From positions 1 through 7,354 of the forward strand of contig QNCB01000053.1 in NCBI GenBank assembly GCA_003644335.1: 7,354 bases of DNA. Reading direction: 5' to 3'. The translations under genes and the position numbers were made by a program. This document shows positions 5,274 through 7,354 of this stretch, one piece after another. The first letter of the stretch is position 1, and each line of letters begins with the position of its first letter. Source of the stretch: Planctomycetota bacterium. Its GTDB lineage: Bacteria; Planctomycetota; Phycisphaerae; SM23-33. A model generated the notes under the pieces. The model was not told where the DNA came from, made no database searches, and saw only the letters and a list, made by a program, of their open reading frames with translations.

Positions 5274-5286
5274 CCCCAAGTTGGGG
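5274..5286. promoter_or_regulatory. Palindrome CCCCAAGTTGGGG before the receiver gene
   Basis: Two six-base arms, CCCCAA and TTGGGG, mirror each other around one central base. It lies about 45 bases upstream of the start at 5332, a place that suits an operator or a small leader hairpin. No matching known regulator motif comes to mind. Confidence 0.4.
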
Positions 5287-5317
5287 ATGGCAGATGCTGG
5301 CCCAGGCGAGCCGGCGG

Positions 5318-5323
5318 AAAGGG
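5318..5323 (+). promoter_or_regulatory. Ribosome binding site that decides the start at 5332
   Basis: AAAGGG lies eight bases before the ATG at 5332. Upstream in-frame starts (TTG 5281, ATG 5287) would add a glycine- and proline-rich leader not seen in receiver domains. Confidence 0.65.
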
Positions 5324-5331
5324 TATCACTG

Positions 5332-5727
5332 ATGAAAATTATGATAGTCGAGTCTGACTGGCAGTTTACCGTCCGAGCAGTTCGGTATTTTGAGTTCCGA
5401 GGCCACTGGGTCGTGCAAGAGTCGCCCCAAGGCCTGGCCGGCCGAGCGAGAAGCTGGCAACCAGACCTGGTGATACTCGCGGCGGAGTATGCTTCCGAGG
5501 AAACGCTCAATTCGCTCCGAGCCTTGCCCGGCACGCCCGCGATTTTACTTTCCGAACACATGAGCAACTTCAAACAAGCCTGGGCAGCCTGGCAGCGTGG
5601 CGGCGACGAACTGCTCATGAAACCCGTCTTCAGAGCGTCGGAATTGCAGGAAGCAGTAGTAACCGCGATGGAAAACGCGACGCTAAGTCGACAAAAATCG
5701 CAGTCCCACAGCATGGCTATAGCGTAA
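5332..5727 (+). CDS. Stand-alone receiver-like protein lacking the phospho-aspartate
   Basis: The 131-residue product is a single response-regulator receiver domain with no output domain. It starts MKIMIVESDW, matching the first strand and acidic pocket of the family (Glu7 kept, Ser8 where the second acid usually lies, then Asp9). The third strand reads PDLVILA (44-50): the position that normally holds the phosphorylated Asp is Ala50. The later conserved residues are kept: Ser74 in AILLS for the Thr/Ser switch and Lys97 in LLMKP. GH at 24-25 and the ALPGTP turn also fit. Such pseudo-receivers usually work through protein contacts rather than phosphorylation. No histidine kinase or partner gene is adjacent. 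It converges on uvrB with a large hairpin between them. Confidence 0.8.
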   Translation: MKIMIVESDWQFTVRAVRYFEFRGHWVVQESPQGLAGRARSWQPDLVILAAEYASEETLNSLRALPGTPAILLSEHMSNFKQAWAAWQRGGDELLMKPVFRASELQEAVVTAMENATLSRQKSQSHSMAIA

Positions 5728-5752
5728 AAAAGTTGTCAGTTTGCGTCGAGAG

Positions 5753-5855
5753 TCCACCGGTTTCACGGATTCAAAAAGAGATTACACGGATTTTCTTTTT
5801 TGATTAAAAATAATCCGTGTAATCTTCTTCTAAAAAAATCCATGAAATCCGTGGA
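5753..5855. terminator. Large hairpin between convergent genes, possible two-way terminator
   Basis: Two coaxial stems. The inner one is a perfect 14-base pairing, AGATTACACGGATT (5779-5792) with AATCCGTGTAATCT (5812-5825), capped by a T-run/A-run loop. The outer one pairs 5753-5771 with 5837-5855: of 19 positions, 16 are Watson-Crick, one G-T and two mismatched. It starts 26 bases after the receiver stop and ends 12 bases past the uvrB stop, so it may end both transcripts, although no strong T-run follows on either side. Its AATCCGTG words mark it as a further member of the intergenic hairpin repeats. Confidence 0.6.
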
Positions 5856-5867
5856 TTGCTGTTTTGT

Positions 5868-7354
5868 CTATTGGCTATTCCCTATTTGCCCACTTCCCTG
5901 TTTCCAGTTTTCTTTTGTGTCTGCTGGTTCGTCGGCGTCGGAGGTTTTTAACTCTTCTATACGATCCCTCAACCGAGCCGCTTTCTCGAACTCCAACCCC
6001 TCAGCTGCAGCCAGCATCTCCCGCTCAAGCTCCGCCAAAATCTCCGTCCGGTCGAAGGCTTCGTCGCTACTGGCTCCCATCGCGTCGCGGGCTATCTGCC
6101 GGGCGTGGGTCTGCTCAGCCAGGGCGTTGCGAATTTCTTTCTTGATAGTTTGCGGCGTGATGCCGTGGGCCTTGTTGTAAGCCAACTGAGCCTCGCGCCG
6201 CCGAGTGGTTTCGGACATAGCCTTGGCCATGGCGCCGGTAACGCGGTCGGCGTAGAGATAAACCTGGGCGTCCACGTTCCGAGCGCATCGGCCTATGGTC
6301 TGAATCAGCGATGTCGCCGAGCGAAGAAAGCCTTCCTTGTCCGCGTCGAGAATAGCTACCAGCGAAACCTCCGGCAAGTCAAGGCCCTCTCGCAGCAGGT
6401 TCACGCCGATAAGCACATCGAACTTGCCCTGGCGAAGTTCGTTGAGAATCTCCACCCGCTCGAGCGTGTCGATTTCGCTGTGGAGATATTTGCACCGGAA
6501 ACCTTCCTGCCGAATATACTCCGCGAGGTCTTCGCTAAGTCGTTTGGTAACGGTGGTGATGAGCGTCCGCTGGCCGGCCTTGTTACGCTTGGCTATCTCC
6601 CTCAGCAAGTCCGCCACCTGTCCCGTTGCAGGGCGAACCTCCACCGGCGGATCGATCAAACCCGTCGGACGGATAATCTGCTCGACGACCTCGCCCCCCG
6701 CCAGCTCCAGTTCGTAGTCGCTTGGCGTAGCAGATACGAAAACCACATTGTTCATCGCTTGCTCGAACTCGTCGTATTTCAGCGGACGATTGTCCAATGC
6801 CGACGGCAGGCGGAACCCGTGCTCGATAAGCACTCGCTTGCGGGCCTGGTCGCCGTTGAACATCGCGCGAATCTGCGGGATGGTAACATGCGACTCGTCT
6901 ATTATCAGCAGGAAGTCGTCCGGGAAATAGTCCAGCAGCGTGTAAGGCTTCTCGCCGGGCTTTCGCGCGTCAAGATATCGTGAATAATTTTCGATCCCCG
7001 GGCAGTAGCCAACTTCCCGCATCATCTCGATATCATATTTCGTCCGGGCACCAAGCCGTTGGGCTTCGAGCAGTTTGCCCTGGTTTTTCAGGTCGATAAC
7101 GCACGACTGGAGTTCCCGTTTAATTTGGCCTATCGCATTTTCGACGACGTTTTCGTCGACGATATAATGCACAGCTGGGAAAATAAACGCCTGGTCGGTC
7201 GAGCTGAGGGCCTCGCCCGTGGTTGGGTTTATCAGGCGGACAGCCTCGATTTCGTCGCCGAAGAATTCCACCTGATAGCCGAACTGTTCGTAGGCCGGGT
7301 AGATGTCCACCGTGTCGCCCCGGACGCGAAATGTGCCCCGCTTGAAGTCCACAT
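5868..7354 (-). CDS. uvrB: UvrB, excinuclease ABC subunit B (N-terminus outside the window)
   Basis: UvrB verifies DNA damage handed over by UvrA and positions UvrC for incision in nucleotide excision repair. The window holds the last 494 residues or so; the family usually has about 670, so roughly 170 residues, including the Walker A motif and the damage-probing beta-hairpin, lie beyond the right edge. The first in-window Met (7350-7352) is internal, in the stretch FKRGTFRVRGD typical of the family. In order on the fragment: EMMREVGYCPGIENYSRY (109-126), helicase motif II DESH (152-155), motif III VSATP (206-210), TTVTKRLSEDLAEY (266-279), motif V INLLREGLD-like VNLLREGLDLPEVS (317-330), motif VI QTIGRCARN (351-359) and a C-terminal UVR motif that contacts UvrC (about 442-468). 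Motif VI has Cys where Ala is usual. A 26-residue polar tail follows. All motifs are intact and the gene looks functional. Confidence 0.97.
   Translation of the reverse strand, partial: VDFKRGTFRVRGDTVDIYPAYEQFGYQVEFFGDEIEAVRLINPTTGEALSSTDQAFIFPAVHYIVDENVVENAIGQIKRELQSCVIDLKNQGKLLEAQRLGARTKYDIEMMREVGYCPGIENYSRYLDARKPGEKPYTLLDYFPDDFLLIIDESHVTIPQIRAMFNGDQARKRVLIEHGFRLPSALDNRPLKYDEFEQAMNNVVFVSATPSDYELELAGGEVVEQIIRPTGLIDPPVEVRPATGQVADLLREIAKRNKAGQRTLITTVTKRLSEDLAEYIRQEGFRCKYLHSEIDTLERVEILNELRQGKFDVLIGVNLLREGLDLPEVSLVAILDADKEGFLRSATSLIQTIGRCARNVDAQVYLYADRVTGAMAKAMSETTRRREAQLAYNKAHGITPQTIKKEIRNALAEQTHARQIARDAMGASSDEAFDRTEILAELEREMLAAAEGLEFEKAARLRDRIEELKTSDADEPADTKENWKQGSGQIGNSQ

Larger units (their letters stand above)
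4836..5331. other. Long intergenic region without a convincing gene
   Basis: About 500 bases separate the CxxC-rich gene from the receiver gene. They hold a short stem (4835-4856), a 201-base nested inverted repeat (4864-5064), a solo repeat arm (5136-5156), an A-run and short tandem repeat (5202-5242) and a palindrome (5274-5286). Short frames present here start inside repeat sequence, lack ribosome sites and give unremarkable products. A promoter for the receiver gene is expected in the right part but not identified. Confidence 0.6.

Noticed and set aside
5281..5331. TTG or ATG start upstream of the receiver gene
   Set aside because: The extension is not receiver-like, and the ATG at 5332 has AAAGGG at good distance and begins exactly at the first strand of the domain.
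6105..6983. Long plus-strand frame of 292 residues opposite uvrB
   Set aside because: It lies wholly antisense to a conserved gene with all its motifs, has no ribosome site and gives no recognisable domain.

Overview
The window looks like a stretch of a bacterial chromosome with roughly balanced base composition, probably from Planctomycetota or a related environmental phylum. That placement is an inference. It rests on a run of exported proteins of types common there (LPP20-like repeats, a FlgT-like protein, an exported CxxC-rich zinc-finger protein, a tiny lipoprotein) and on gaps full of degenerate hairpin repeats. The only gene whose identity is certain, uvrB, does not help with taxonomy.

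Layout. Plus strand, 1-4835: a run of envelope-type genes. It starts with the 3' end of a TPR protein (1-492), then a 448-residue exported protein with three LPP20-like repeats (807-2153), a 47-residue candidate lipoprotein too short for ordinary gene calling (2228-2371), a FlgT/LPP20-type exported protein (2673-3830) and, six bases later, an exported protein with eight CxxC motifs (3837-4835). Plus strand, 5332-5727: a stand-alone receiver domain that has lost its phospho-accepting aspartate. Minus strand, 5868-7354: the C-terminal three quarters of uvrB, convergent with the receiver gene and running off the right edge.

How the genes may work together. All the genes from 807 to 4835 encode proteins with N-terminal export signals, and two of them (807 and 2673) carry versions of what looks like the same domain: a G-x-G turn followed by an Ala-rich helix. 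The upstream TPR protein could be an outer-membrane assembly factor. A cell-envelope or surface-structure assembly module is the simplest reading. FlgT homologues work in flagellar basal bodies, but no flagellar gene is seen here, so the role is open.

Between the genes. The four gaps longer than about 130 bases, including the one between the two convergent genes, each hold at least one imperfect long inverted repeat built from short iterated words (ACGAA, ACGAATG, CGCAGAGA, ATGAAG, AATCCGTG). The word families differ from gap to gap, but the architecture is the same: two arms pairing over 14-30 bases around a loop. One motif occurs at both 605-624 and 4864-4883, and inverted at 5045-5064. No tRNA, rRNA, CRISPR array, transposase or origin was seen.
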